In this document: positions 42,812-49,897 of the stretch, piece by piece
How positions within the stretch are numbered: position 1 is the stretch's first letter
Layout: the number at the start of each line of letters is the position of its first letter
Assembly: GCF_039929605.1 (NCBI RefSeq)
Contig: NZ_JBDSQX010000007.1
Span: forward strand, 1-64,000
Source: Pelomonas sp039929605
Lineage (GTDB): Bacteria; Pseudomonadota; Gammaproteobacteria; Burkholderiales; Burkholderiaceae_C
Length of the DNA stretch: 64,000 bases
Reading direction: 5' to 3'
Notes under the pieces: generated by a model
Told to the model about the DNA's origin: nothing
Database searches by the model: none
Seen by the model: only the letters and a program-made list of their open reading frames with translations
Made by a program: the position numbers and the translations under genes

Positions 42812-43342
42812 ATGGCGACTGCCCGCAAAAAGCCGGCATCCACTGATGAGACGTCCGCTGGCGAGGCCAAGCCTGGCCTGCGCATCCTCAAGAAGTACCC
42901 CAACCGGCGCCTCTACGACACGCAAACCAGCAGCTACATCACGTTGGCTGACGTGAAGCGCATGGTGCTGGAAGGCATCGCCTTCGAGGTCCAGGACGCC
43001 AAGACGCACGATGACCTCACCCGGGCCATCCTGTTGCAGATCATCCTGGAGGAGGAAACCGGCGGCGTGCCCATGTTTTCCACCAGCTCGCTGGCGCAGA
43101 TCATCCGCTTCTACGGCGGCGCGATGCAGGGCGTCATGGGCGGGCTGCTGGAGCGCCAGATGCAGGCCTTCACCGACATGCAGTCGCGTTTCACCGAGCA
43201 ACCTGCCAGCATCCCCTTCCCCCCCGAGGCCTGGACGGGCCTGATGGGCGGCTACGCCGAGCAGTCCAAGACGTTGATGAACCAGTGGCAGGAACAGCTG
43301 AAATCGGCGGGTGTGATATTCCCGTTCGTGCCGAAAAAGTAA
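42812..43342 (+). CDS. phaR: Polyhydroxyalkanoate synthesis repressor PhaR
   Basis: A 176-residue regulator starting MATARKKPAS; CAGGAGA lies before the ATG at 42812. The N-terminal PHB/PHA-accumulation DNA-binding domain is diagnostic: LRILKKYPNRRLYDTQTSSYITLADVKRMV. The middle region (TGGVPMFSTSSLAQIIRFYGGAMQGVM) is the second PhaR motif. It represses phasin and PHA genes and binds polymer granules, so the organism probably stores PHB. It precedes the rimO region, as is common in Burkholderiales. Confidence 0.95.
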   Translation: MATARKKPASTDETSAGEAKPGLRILKKYPNRRLYDTQTSSYITLADVKRMVLEGIAFEVQDAKTHDDLTRAILLQIILEEETGGVPMFSTSSLAQIIRFYGGAMQGVMGGLLERQMQAFTDMQSRFTEQPASIPFPPEAWTGLMGGYAEQSKTLMNQWQEQLKSAGVIFPFVPKK

Positions 43343-43372
43343 GGCTCGCTCGACATCGCCGAAAATACGGCG

Positions 43373-43437
43373 ATGAATGAAACGACCACCTCTGTCCCGA
43401 AGATCGGTTTTGCCTCGCTCGGGTGCCCCAAGGGTGT
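43373..43437 (+). pseudogene. 5' remnant of a second rimO
   Basis: The first 21 codons match the N-terminus of RimO (KIGFASLGCPK, compare KVAFASLGCPK in the intact gene at 44198). It starts 30 bp after phaR, the normal place for rimO in relatives. The nucleotide sequence differs at many third positions from the intact copy, so it is an old or foreign version, not a recent duplication. The reading is cut after codon 21 by unrelated sequence. Confidence 0.72.
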
Positions 43438-44140
43438 TCGATCTATACCTACACAGCGCTGGTTGAGCCTTAGCGTCACACGTAGCTCGGCGCGCGCCAC
43501 AGCGATGTGCCTAGCCGGCGTCTTCGCTGCGTTTTTGGGGACACTTGCTGGTGCGGAAGAGTTGCCCGCAGCAGCTGTTGTGGCCCCAATATTCGACGAG
43601 CTGTTTGTTCACCAGGTGCCTGCTGGTTTCAAGGCACAGGCCGAGCAAACTCAGGCTAGCGTCTATCTGCGAACTTTCGTTCTGGCCTCGGATCCCAGCA
43701 CGGGCCCATGGACGCAGCGCATCTTGGTGAGCGGGACCAAGGACCTTGGACTTCAGGCAGAGTTGACGCCAGCGATGTTTGCGATGCAGATCGCGAAAGG
43801 CTTTCAATCTTCGTGTCCGACCAGCTTCGCAGGGGGGCGGGTTGCCGAAGCGAACATTGGAACTGGGCACTCGGTGTACGTCATGTTGGTCGCATGCGGC
43901 TCCCATACGTTGACCACAAACAAGGCGCCCACAAGCGAAGTCGCGTTGGTGGCGGTGGTGAAGGGCGACAAGAACATGTACTCCGTCCAATGGTCGGAGC
44001 GAGGTGAGGCGGTTGCGACGAAACCTGAGCCGGATAGGGCCGTCTGGGGCCAACGGCTGAAAGCCATTACTCCGTTTCTCGTGTGTCCTCTCAAAGCCGG
44101 TGAAGCTGCCCCTTACGCGAGTTGCACTGCGCGCCGCTAA
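43373..44140 (+). CDS. Chimeric frame: rimO 5' remnant fused to an unknown exported protein
   Basis: A 255-residue frame. The first 21 residues are the start of RimO (MNETTTSVPKIGFASLGCPK). After that the sequence is unrelated: a signal-like helix ATAMCLAGVFAAFLGTLAGAEE, then a strand-rich exported body (FDELFVHQVPAGFKAQAEQ, QRILVSGTKDLGLQ, YSVQWSERGEAVATK) that I do not recognise. The true start of the exported protein is probably ATG 43505 (MCLAGVFAAF), giving about 211 residues. Three Cys in the body (SSCPTS, VACGSH, LVCPLK) and one in the tail could form disulfides. Transcribed with rimO, which follows 57 bp later. Confidence 0.65.
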   Translation: MNETTTSVPKIGFASLGCPKGVRSIPTQRWLSLSVTRSSARATAMCLAGVFAAFLGTLAGAEELPAAAVVAPIFDELFVHQVPAGFKAQAEQTQASVYLRTFVLASDPSTGPWTQRILVSGTKDLGLQAELTPAMFAMQIAKGFQSSCPTSFAGGRVAEANIGTGHSVYVMLVACGSHTLTTNKAPTSEVALVAVVKGDKNMYSVQWSERGEAVATKPEPDRAVWGQRLKAITPFLVCPLKAGEAAPYASCTARR

Positions 44141-44197
44141 GTGTTCGGCGCCTGTTCGACCCTTATAGCTACCGCAACAAAATTCAACCAAGACCCT

Positions 44198-45607
44198 ATG
44201 ACAACAGCCAACCCCGACGCCCCTCGCGGCCTGCAAGCGCAAAAGATTCCCAAGGTGGCGTTCGCGAGTCTGGGCTGCCCGAAAGCCCTGACCGACAGCG
44301 AACTGATCCTCACCCAGCTCCGCGCCGAGGGCTACGAAACCTCCAAGACCTTTGCCGGGGCCGACCTGGTCATCGTCAACACCTGCGGCTTCATCGACGA
44401 CGCGGTCCAGGAGAGCCTGGACACCATCGGCGAGGCGCTGGCCAAGAACGGCAAGGTCATCGTGACCGGCTGCCTCGGCGCCAAGGCTGGCGCGGTCAGC
44501 AAGGATGCCGGCGGGCTGGTGCGCGAGATGCATCCCAGCGTGCTGGCCGTGACCGGCCCGCATGCCACGCAGGAGGTCATGGACGCGGTGCACACCCATG
44601 TGCCCAAGCCCCACGACCCCTTCGTCGACCTGGTGCCGAGCTACGGCGTCAAGCTGACGCCCAGGCACTACGCCTATCTCAAGATCAGCGAAGGCTGCAA
44701 CCACCGCTGCACCTTCTGCATCATCCCGAGCATGCGCGGCGACCTGGTATCCCGCCCCATCGGCGACGTGTTGAACGAGGCCCGCGCGCTGTTCGAGAGC
44801 GGCGTGAAGGAGCTGCTCGTCATCAGCCAGGACACCTCGGCCTACGGCGTCGACGTGAAGTACCGCATGGGCTTCTGGGACGGCAAGCCGGTCAAGACCC
44901 GCATGCTGGACCTCGTCGCCCAGCTCGGCGAGATCGCCAAGCCGTTCGGCGCCTGGGTGCGCCTGCACTACGTCTACCCCTACCCGCACGTCGACGAAGT
45001 GCTGCCGATGATGGCCGAAGGCCTGGTGCTGCCCTACCTGGACGTGCCCTTCCAGCACTCGCACCCCGACGTGCTCAAGCGCATGAAGCGTCCGGCCAAC
45101 GGCGAGAAGAACATGGAGCGAATCCTGCGCTGGCGCGAGAGCTGCCCGGAGCTGGTCATCCGCTCGACCTTCATCGCCGGCTTCCCCGGTGAGACGGAGG
45201 CCGAGTTCCAGCATCTGCTGGATTTCATGCAGGAAGCGCGCATCGACCGTGCCGGCTGCTTTGCCTATTCGCCGGTGGACGGCGCCACGGCCAACGACAT
45301 CCCCGGCGCGCTGCCGACCGAAGTGCGCGAGGAACGCCGCGCGCGCTTCATGGCGATGGCGGAAGCCGTGTCCACCGCCAAGCTGCAGAGCCGCGTCGGC
45401 CAGACGCTGCAGGTGCTGGTCGACTCCGCCCCCGGCCTGGGCCGCAAGGGTGGCGTGGGGCGCTCCTACGCCGACGCGCCCGAGATCGACGGCACCGTGA
45501 AAATCCTGCCGCCCGAGAAGGCCAGCAAGACGATGAAGGTGGGCGATTTCGTGCGCGCCCGCGTTGTCGCCGCCGATGGGCACGACCTGGTGGCTTCGCT
45601 GGTATGA
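44198..45607 (+). CDS. rimO: Ribosomal protein S12 methylthiotransferase RimO
   Basis: RimO adds a methylthio group to Asp of ribosomal protein S12 using two iron-sulfur clusters. 469 residues from ATG 44198 (MTTANPDAPRGLQ). N-terminal cluster Cys27 (SLGCPK), Cys63 (NTCGF) and Cys92 (TGCLG); radical SAM cluster Cys167, Cys171, Cys174 in EGCNHRCTFCIIPSMRG. The C-terminal TRAM domain is at the end (GRSYADAPEIDGTVKI ... GDFVRARVVAADGHD). Complete. The last 4 bases overlap the metC start (ATGA), so the genes are coupled. Confidence 0.96.
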   Translation: MTTANPDAPRGLQAQKIPKVAFASLGCPKALTDSELILTQLRAEGYETSKTFAGADLVIVNTCGFIDDAVQESLDTIGEALAKNGKVIVTGCLGAKAGAVSKDAGGLVREMHPSVLAVTGPHATQEVMDAVHTHVPKPHDPFVDLVPSYGVKLTPRHYAYLKISEGCNHRCTFCIIPSMRGDLVSRPIGDVLNEARALFESGVKELLVISQDTSAYGVDVKYRMGFWDGKPVKTRMLDLVAQLGEIAKPFGAWVRLHYVYPYPHVDEVLPMMAEGLVLPYLDVPFQHSHPDVLKRMKRPANGEKNMERILRWRESCPELVIRSTFIAGFPGETEAEFQHLLDFMQEARIDRAGCFAYSPVDGATANDIPGALPTEVREERRARFMAMAEAVSTAKLQSRVGQTLQVLVDSAPGLGRKGGVGRSYADAPEIDGTVKILPPEKASKTMKVGDFVRARVVAADGHDLVASLV

Positions 45608-46788
45608 CGCGCGGGCCTGCGACCGAGCTCATCCACCACCCCTACCGCGCGCCCGAAGGCTGGGACGCGATACCCGTGCCGGTGGCCAAGGCGTCGACCG
45701 TGCTGTTCAAGGACACGGCCGACCTGCACAAGCCCCGCCCGCGCGATGGCCTGTCCTATCGCTACGGCCTGCATGGCACGCCCACCAGCTACACGCTGGC
45801 AGCGCGCATCGCCACGCTGGAGCACGCCGAGCACTGCCTGCTGGTGCCCAGCGGCCTGGCGGCCGTGACACTGCCGTCGCTGGCCATGCTGCGGCCTGGC
45901 GACGAGGTGCTGGTGCCCGACAACGTCTACGGACAGAACCGTTATCTCACCGAGTCCTGGCTGCCGCGGTGGGGTGTCACGCACCGCTTCTACGACGCGT
46001 TGACCGTGCCCGAGCTGCGCGACAACACGAAACTCGTCTGGCTGGAAGCGGCCGGCTCGATCACGCTGGAGTTTCCCGACTTGCTCGGGACGCTCGCCGC
46101 CTGCCGTGCGCGCGGCATCACGACGGCGCTGGACAACACCTGGGGTGCCGGCCTGGCCTTCAACGGCTTCGAGCCGGCGCCGCGCACGCACCCGGGCCTG
46201 GGTGCGGACATCGTCATGCAGGCGCTGACCAAATATCCCAGCGGCGGCGCCGACGTGCTGATGGGCTCGGTCTGCACGAGGGACGGGCGCCTGCATGACA
46301 AGCTCAACCACGCCCACGAGCACCTCGGCTACGGGCTGGGCCAGAACGACGTCGAGCTGGTGCTGCGCAGCCTGCCGACGATGCCATTGCGCTACGCGGC
46401 GCAGGACCGCGTCACGCGAGAGCTGGCGAGCTGGATGGCCGGCCGGCCCGAGGTGACGCGCGTCTTCCATCCGGCGCTGCCGGGCTCGCCGGGCCATGCG
46501 CATTGGCTGGCCGTGGGTGGCGCAGGGGCGGCGTGCCTGTTCTCGGCGGTCTTCCAGCCCGGCTATTCACCCGCCCAGGTGGATGCTTTTGTCGACGCGC
46601 TGCAGCTGTTCGGCATCGGCTACTCCTGGGCCGGCCCGATGAGCCTGGCCGTGCCCTACGACCTGAGCCGTAGCCGAAACCTGCCGCTGCCTTTCGACGG
46701 CGGCACGCTGGTGCGCTTTGCCATCGGCCTGGAAGACGCTGCCGACCTCAAGGCCGACATCGAACAAGCGCTGTCAGCTCTTGTTTGA
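45604..46788 (+). CDS. metC: Cystathionine beta-lyase
   Basis: A 394-residue PLP enzyme of the Cys/Met metabolism family, cleaving cystathionine to homocysteine, pyruvate and ammonia. Motifs in order: SYRYGLHGTPTSYTLAARIATLE, the phosphate-binding LVPSGLAAVTL, DNTWGAGLAFNGF, and the PLP lysine Lys210 in QALTKYPSGGADVLMGS. C-terminal substrate loop is GYSWAGPMSLAVPYDL. The start overlaps the rimO stop by 4 bases. Alternative calls are cystathionine gamma-synthase or gamma-lyase; the overall pattern favours MetC. Confidence 0.9.
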   Translation: MTRGPATELIHHPYRAPEGWDAIPVPVAKASTVLFKDTADLHKPRPRDGLSYRYGLHGTPTSYTLAARIATLEHAEHCLLVPSGLAAVTLPSLAMLRPGDEVLVPDNVYGQNRYLTESWLPRWGVTHRFYDALTVPELRDNTKLVWLEAAGSITLEFPDLLGTLAACRARGITTALDNTWGAGLAFNGFEPAPRTHPGLGADIVMQALTKYPSGGADVLMGSVCTRDGRLHDKLNHAHEHLGYGLGQNDVELVLRSLPTMPLRYAAQDRVTRELASWMAGRPEVTRVFHPALPGSPGHAHWLAVGGAGAACLFSAVFQPGYSPAQVDAFVDALQLFGIGYSWAGPMSLAVPYDLSRSRNLPLPFDGGTLVRFAIGLEDAADLKADIEQALSALV

Positions 46789-46795
46789 CACCTTG

Positions 46796-47048
46796 TGCCG
46801 CATCAACTGGCCCTTTTGGCGAAAGCTCCAATGAGCCGCTACGCGTCTCAGGCCTTGCGGCCCGTCGATGCGTGCCGCATCAACTGTCCCTTTTGGCGAA
46901 AAGGGCATTGAGCCGCTGCGCGTCTCAGGCCTTGCGGCCCGTTGTTGCGTGCCGCATCAACTCCCCCTTTTGACGAAATGGACATTGAGCCGCTACGCGT
47001 CTCAGGCCTTGCGGCCCGTCGATGCGTGCCGCATCAACTGTCCCTTTT
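46796..47048. repeat. 77-bp tandem repeat overlapping the smpB 3' end
   Basis: Three full units and a 22-bp partial fourth, with exact 77-bp spacing (TGCCGCATCAACT begins at 46796, 46873, 46950 and 47027). Units carry the hairpin CCCTTTT-GGCG-AAAAGGG (46888-46905 in the second unit), GAGCCGCTACGCGTCTCAGG and CTTGCGGCCCGTCGATGCG. The last part encodes the final residues of SmpB, so the array is made of copies of the smpB end plus its downstream terminator-like hairpin. Confidence 0.93.
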
Positions 47049-47463
47049 CACGCTCCCAGTCCCGCTCCTTCTCGGTGTTGCGCTTGTCGTGCTCGGCCTT
47101 GCCCTTGGCCAGTGCGATGTCGGCCTTCACGCGGCCGCCCTTGTAGTGCAGGTTCAGCGGCACCAGCGTGAAGCCGCGCTGCTCCACCTTGCCCACCAGC
47201 CGCTTGATCTCGGCCTTGTGCATCAGGAGCTTCTTGGTGCGGTCGGCCTCCGGGTTCACATGCGTGGAGGCGCTGCGCAGCGCATTGATGCGGCAGCCGA
47301 TCAGGAACAGCTCGCCGTTCTTGATCAGCACGTAGCCGTCGGTCAGTTGCACCTGGCCAGCGCGGATGGCTTTGATCTCCCAGCCGGACAGCACCACACC
47401 GGCCTCGAATTTCTCTTCGATGTGGTAGTCGTAACGGGCGCGGCGGTTCTCGGCGATGGACAT
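47002..47463 (-). CDS. smpB: SsrA-binding protein SmpB
   Basis: SmpB binds tmRNA and guides it to stalled ribosomes in trans-translation. 153 residues from ATG 47463 (MSIAENRRARYDYHIEE). Family core is complete: FEAGVVLSGWEIKAIRAGQ, DGYVLIKNGELFLIG, EADRTKKLLMHKAEIKRL, GRVKADIALAKGKAEHDKR. The C-terminal tail reads DWEREKGQLMRHASTGRKA; its last ~12 residues are encoded by the last unit of the 77-bp tandem repeat. The tail normally sits in the mRNA channel and is basic, so an altered end might matter. Confidence 0.95.
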   Translation of the reverse strand: MSIAENRRARYDYHIEEKFEAGVVLSGWEIKAIRAGQVQLTDGYVLIKNGELFLIGCRINALRSASTHVNPEADRTKKLLMHKAEIKRLVGKVEQRGFTLVPLNLHYKGGRVKADIALAKGKAEHDKRNTEKERDWEREKGQLMRHASTGRKA

Positions 47464-47482
47464 GAAGTGGGATGTGGGGTCA

Positions 47483-47747
47483 GGGCCTGTTTGCACAACA
47501 GGGGTCGGTGCGAGAGGGGCTGTGCGGGTGCAGGGCTAGGCGTGCGCTGAAGCCCGGGCTTGGCGGCCCGGACGAGGCGCGCAACGACGCCATGTGCCCG
47601 CAAAGCCCCTCTCTCAAAGGGTTGTCACTCAAAAGCCCGCGCGCGGCGTTGCTCAGCATCGCTGGGGCTCTACCCAGCTTCGCTTCGCGCCTTGCTCGCA
47701 GGCTTTTGAGTGCCAACGCATCCGATCCCTGTTGTGTAAACAGGCCC
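47483..47747. mobile_element. 265-bp MITE-like element with terminal inverted repeats
   Basis: Flanked by 21-bp terminal inverted repeats GGGCCTGTTTGCACAACAGGG (47483-47503) and its complement CCCTGTTGTGTAAACAGGCCC (47727-47747; one mismatch). Inside are two more inverted-repeat pairs: 47512-47528 with 47597-47613 (17 bp, one mismatch) and 47626-47637 with 47701-47712 (12 bp, perfect). Short open frames on both strands have no motif. Such folded, gene-free elements with terminal repeats are typical of non-autonomous transposons. It explains most of the 312-bp gap between smpB and ratA. Confidence 0.8.
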
Positions 47748-47775
47748 AAGGCCCTTCTTACAATCCTGGCATTCT

Positions 47776-48237
47776 ATGAAGCAGGTCAAAAAGTCAGTTT
47801 TGCTTTGGTACACGCCCAGCGAGATGTACGAGCTGGTCACCGCGGTGGAGCGCTATCCGGAGTTCCTGCCCTGGTGCGACAAGGTCGAGGTGCTGGAACG
47901 AAAGCGCGACGCCGTCACGGCTCGGCTGCACCTCGCCTACGCCGGTGTGCGCTATGCGTTCACGACACTCAATCGCAACGATGACGCCGGCCCCAGCGTC
48001 CGCATGGGGTTGGTTGACGGGCCGTTCTCGGACCTCGACGGCGTCTGGCAATTCCTGCCGCTGAACAAGCCCGGCACCGAAGGCGAGCCGACGGCCTGCA
48101 AGATCGTCTTCGAGCTCAGCTACGCCTTCAGCAGCGGCGCGTTGGAGGCGGTGGTCAGCCCCGTCTTCGACCGCATCGCCAACACCTTTGTCGACAGCTT
48201 CGTGCAGCGCGCGGAGAGCCTTTACGGTGCGCGTTGA
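47776..48237 (+). CDS. ratA: RatA/COQ10-type START-domain protein
   Basis: A 153-residue START-like protein (MKQVKKSVLLWYTPSEMYELVTAVERYP). The pattern LPWCDKVEVLERKRD, GPFSDLDGVWQFLPL and FELSYAFSSGALEAVVSPVFDRIANTFVDSFVQRAE matches RatA, called a toxin that blocks 70S formation in E. coli, or ubiquinone-binding COQ10. It overlaps the rnfH start by 11 bases. The neighbourhood smpB (divergent)-ratA-rnfH is conserved in betaproteobacteria. Confidence 0.92.
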   Translation: MKQVKKSVLLWYTPSEMYELVTAVERYPEFLPWCDKVEVLERKRDAVTARLHLAYAGVRYAFTTLNRNDDAGPSVRMGLVDGPFSDLDGVWQFLPLNKPGTEGEPTACKIVFELSYAFSSGALEAVVSPVFDRIANTFVDSFVQRAESLYGAR

Positions 48238-48532
48238 ACTCGTCTGGAGCTTGGCAGCAGGCGATGTGCAGCAGCGCTGGCTGGAGGTGGAAGAGGGCGC
48301 CACGATCGAATCAGCGCTGCGTGCCTGCGCCGACTTCAACCTGGCGCTCGACCAGTTCCGCATCGGCATCTGGGGCCGCGTGCGGCCGCTGGCAACACCG
48401 CTGCGTGACCGCGACCGCATCGAGGTGTATCGCCCGCTGACCGTCGACCCGATGGAGGCGCGGCGCCTGCGCTACGCCAAGCGCGGCGAGCGCATCGTGT
48501 CGCGCCACCGACCCAAGGCGGGCGGCGGGTAG
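48227..48532 (+). CDS. RnfH/RatB-family protein
   Basis: A 101-residue ubiquitin-like protein starting at GTG 48227 (VRVELVWSLAAGDVQQRWLE); the reading from 48188 is a shadow of ratA. The beta-grasp pattern IGIWGRVRPLATPLRDRDRIEVYRPLTVDPMEARR is typical of RnfH (RatB), encoded beside ratA in most proteobacteria; function is unknown. It overlaps ratA and ends exactly at a strong shared terminator. Confidence 0.9.
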   Translation: MRVELVWSLAAGDVQQRWLEVEEGATIESALRACADFNLALDQFRIGIWGRVRPLATPLRDRDRIEVYRPLTVDPMEARRLRYAKRGERIVSRHRPKAGGG

Positions 48533-48582
48533 GGCCTGGTAACACGACGGCAGCGGCCCATTGCCGTCGTGTTGCCAGGCCC
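48532..48582. terminator. Bidirectional terminator overlapping both convergent stops
   Basis: Arms GGGCCTGGTAACACGACGGCA (48532-48552) and TGCCGTCGTGTTGCCAGGCCC (48562-48582) form a 21-bp stem with one mismatch and a 9-base loop. The first base touches the rnfH stop and the last base is in the stop of the convergent DUF4124 gene. It should stop transcripts from both sides. Confidence 0.85.
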
Positions 48583-49091
48583 TACTTGCACTCGCTGGTG
48601 ACCAGCCCGCGAGCGCGCTCGGCCTCGGCCTGGCGCTGCACGTCGTCCATGAAGACGCGCTCGCCCGCCTCGTTGGTACGCGTGATGCGGATACCGCTCT
48701 GCAGGTCGCGCAACTGCGCCTGGGCACGGCTGCAGTTCTCGCGGCGCTGCTCGGCAACGCGGCGTTCTTCTTCCTTCTGCTTGGCGTTCTCGCGAGCCTG
48801 ATCCTGCTTCTGGCGCGCGGCCGCGTCCTGCTCGGCACGGGTCGGCGCACTGGCGCCCGGGCGAGGGGCGGAGGCGGGCGTGCTGGCGGGAGCATCGGCC
48901 TGCGTCACCGTGATGGCGCGCGCGGCGGCCGTAGCCGGGCGCGCAAGGATGTCCTTGTCCGGCGTGCCGGCTGGGGGCGGGCGGTCGCTGTACTGCACGT
49001 TGCCCTTGGCATCCTTCCACTTCCACTGGGCGTGGGCGGATGCAGCCAGAACCAGACCGATCAGAGCGATGAGCAGGGGCTTTTGACGCAT
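48582..49091 (-). CDS. Exported DUF4124-domain protein
   Basis: A 169-residue protein with signal peptide MRQKPLLIALIGLVLAASAHAQ; ATG at 49091 is chosen since the longer frame adds an Arg-rich shadow. Directly after cleavage is the DUF4124 motif WKWKDAKGNVQYSDRPPPAGT. A Pro/Ala linker and a long charged coiled coil (AEQDAAARQKQDQARENAKQ, EERRVAEQRREN) follow, ending in Cys-containing LVTSECK. DUF4124 proteins are common periplasmic proteins of unknown function in Burkholderiales. Confidence 0.88.
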   Translation of the reverse strand: MRQKPLLIALIGLVLAASAHAQWKWKDAKGNVQYSDRPPPAGTPDKDILARPATAAARAITVTQADAPASTPASAPRPGASAPTRAEQDAAARQKQDQARENAKQKEEERRVAEQRRENCSRAQAQLRDLQSGIRITRTNEAGERVFMDDVQRQAEAERARGLVTSECK

Positions 49092-49141
49092 GCCGTCAGT
49101 GTAGCCGCGAGGCCTTGCCAACCTTGGTGCCGTGCAGGCGC

Positions 49142-49870
49142 TCAGGCCTGCGCGGCGGCCGCGTCGATCAGCGTCGACCACGCACCGATGGAGAAGAAAT
49201 GCCAGTGAACAAGCGCCAGCCAGCCCTTGCGGCGCCAGGCCAGGAAGGTCTCGTCCGGCAGGTTCATGAAGCGGGCCTGGTCGATGACTTTGAAGCCGGA
49301 CAGGCTCATCACCCGGCCGTCACGCAGCGACACGTCGGCGCGATGCTCCACCAGCAGGTCGGCCGCCACCACCGCGCGTGCGTACTCGGCCGTTGCCAGG
49401 TGCTGCGACTGGTAGTCGCGGCACAAGGCCAGCGCTGAAACCGTTAGCGGCGTGGGTTCGCCGCTGGGGTCGAACAGCGGGTTGTCGCGCCCGGCCAGCA
49501 GCGATTCGGCGGCTTCGTCGACGCACAGGGTCAGCTCCTGGCTCGCCGCGTTCTCCAGAAAGATGAACGGGTAGCGCCGCAGGTAGGCCGGCACGTAGAC
49601 GCCTGGGCGCCATTGGCCGCCCGCGTCGACGAACAGATTCTGCTGGGCGCGCAGGCCCAGCACGGCCACCGGATAGGGCCGCGCGTCGTCGCTGAAGACC
49701 AGCGGGTAATGCCGGCCGGCCAGCATCATCTCGTCGGCCACCACAGGCACCGCGTTGGTCTGCGCCGCAAAGCGATAGCTCGCCTTGGCCGCCAACGAGT
49801 GGTGGCCGTGGGCACCCGGGTGCAACACCCGGGGGGTCTTGTAGAACAGGGGGAGGGCGCTGTCGGTCAT
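49142..49870 (-). CDS. SapC-family protein
   Basis: A 242-residue protein (MTDSALPLFYKTPRVLHPG). It matches the SapC family: ADEMMLAGRHYPLVFSDDARPYPVAVLGLRAQQNLFVD, then YVPAYLRRYPFIFLE, LFDPSGEPTPLT, LVEHRADVSLRDGRVMSLSGFKVIDQARFMNLPDETFLAWRRKGWLALVHWHFFS, in part. The family was named for a Campylobacter fetus gene linked to the surface (S-) layer. There is no signal peptide. It begins 27 bp after the stop of the giant surface-protein gene on the same strand, so it is probably its operon partner. Confidence 0.9.
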   Translation of the reverse strand: MTDSALPLFYKTPRVLHPGAHGHHSLAAKASYRFAAQTNAVPVVADEMMLAGRHYPLVFSDDARPYPVAVLGLRAQQNLFVDAGGQWRPGVYVPAYLRRYPFIFLENAASQELTLCVDEAAESLLAGRDNPLFDPSGEPTPLTVSALALCRDYQSQHLATAEYARAVVAADLLVEHRADVSLRDGRVMSLSGFKVIDQARFMNLPDETFLAWRRKGWLALVHWHFFSIGAWSTLIDAAAAQA

Positions 49871-49897
49871 CGCGGGGCAGGTGAGGTGGGGCGGCGT

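Noticed and set aside
46796..47048. 77-bp tandem repeat considered as CRISPR
   Set aside because: The whole unit is repeated with no variable spacers, and it overlaps smpB coding sequence.
47512..47760. Small open frames inside the inverted-repeat element (both strands)
   Set aside because: They arise from the palindromic arms and have no family; the element is better explained as a non-coding repeat.
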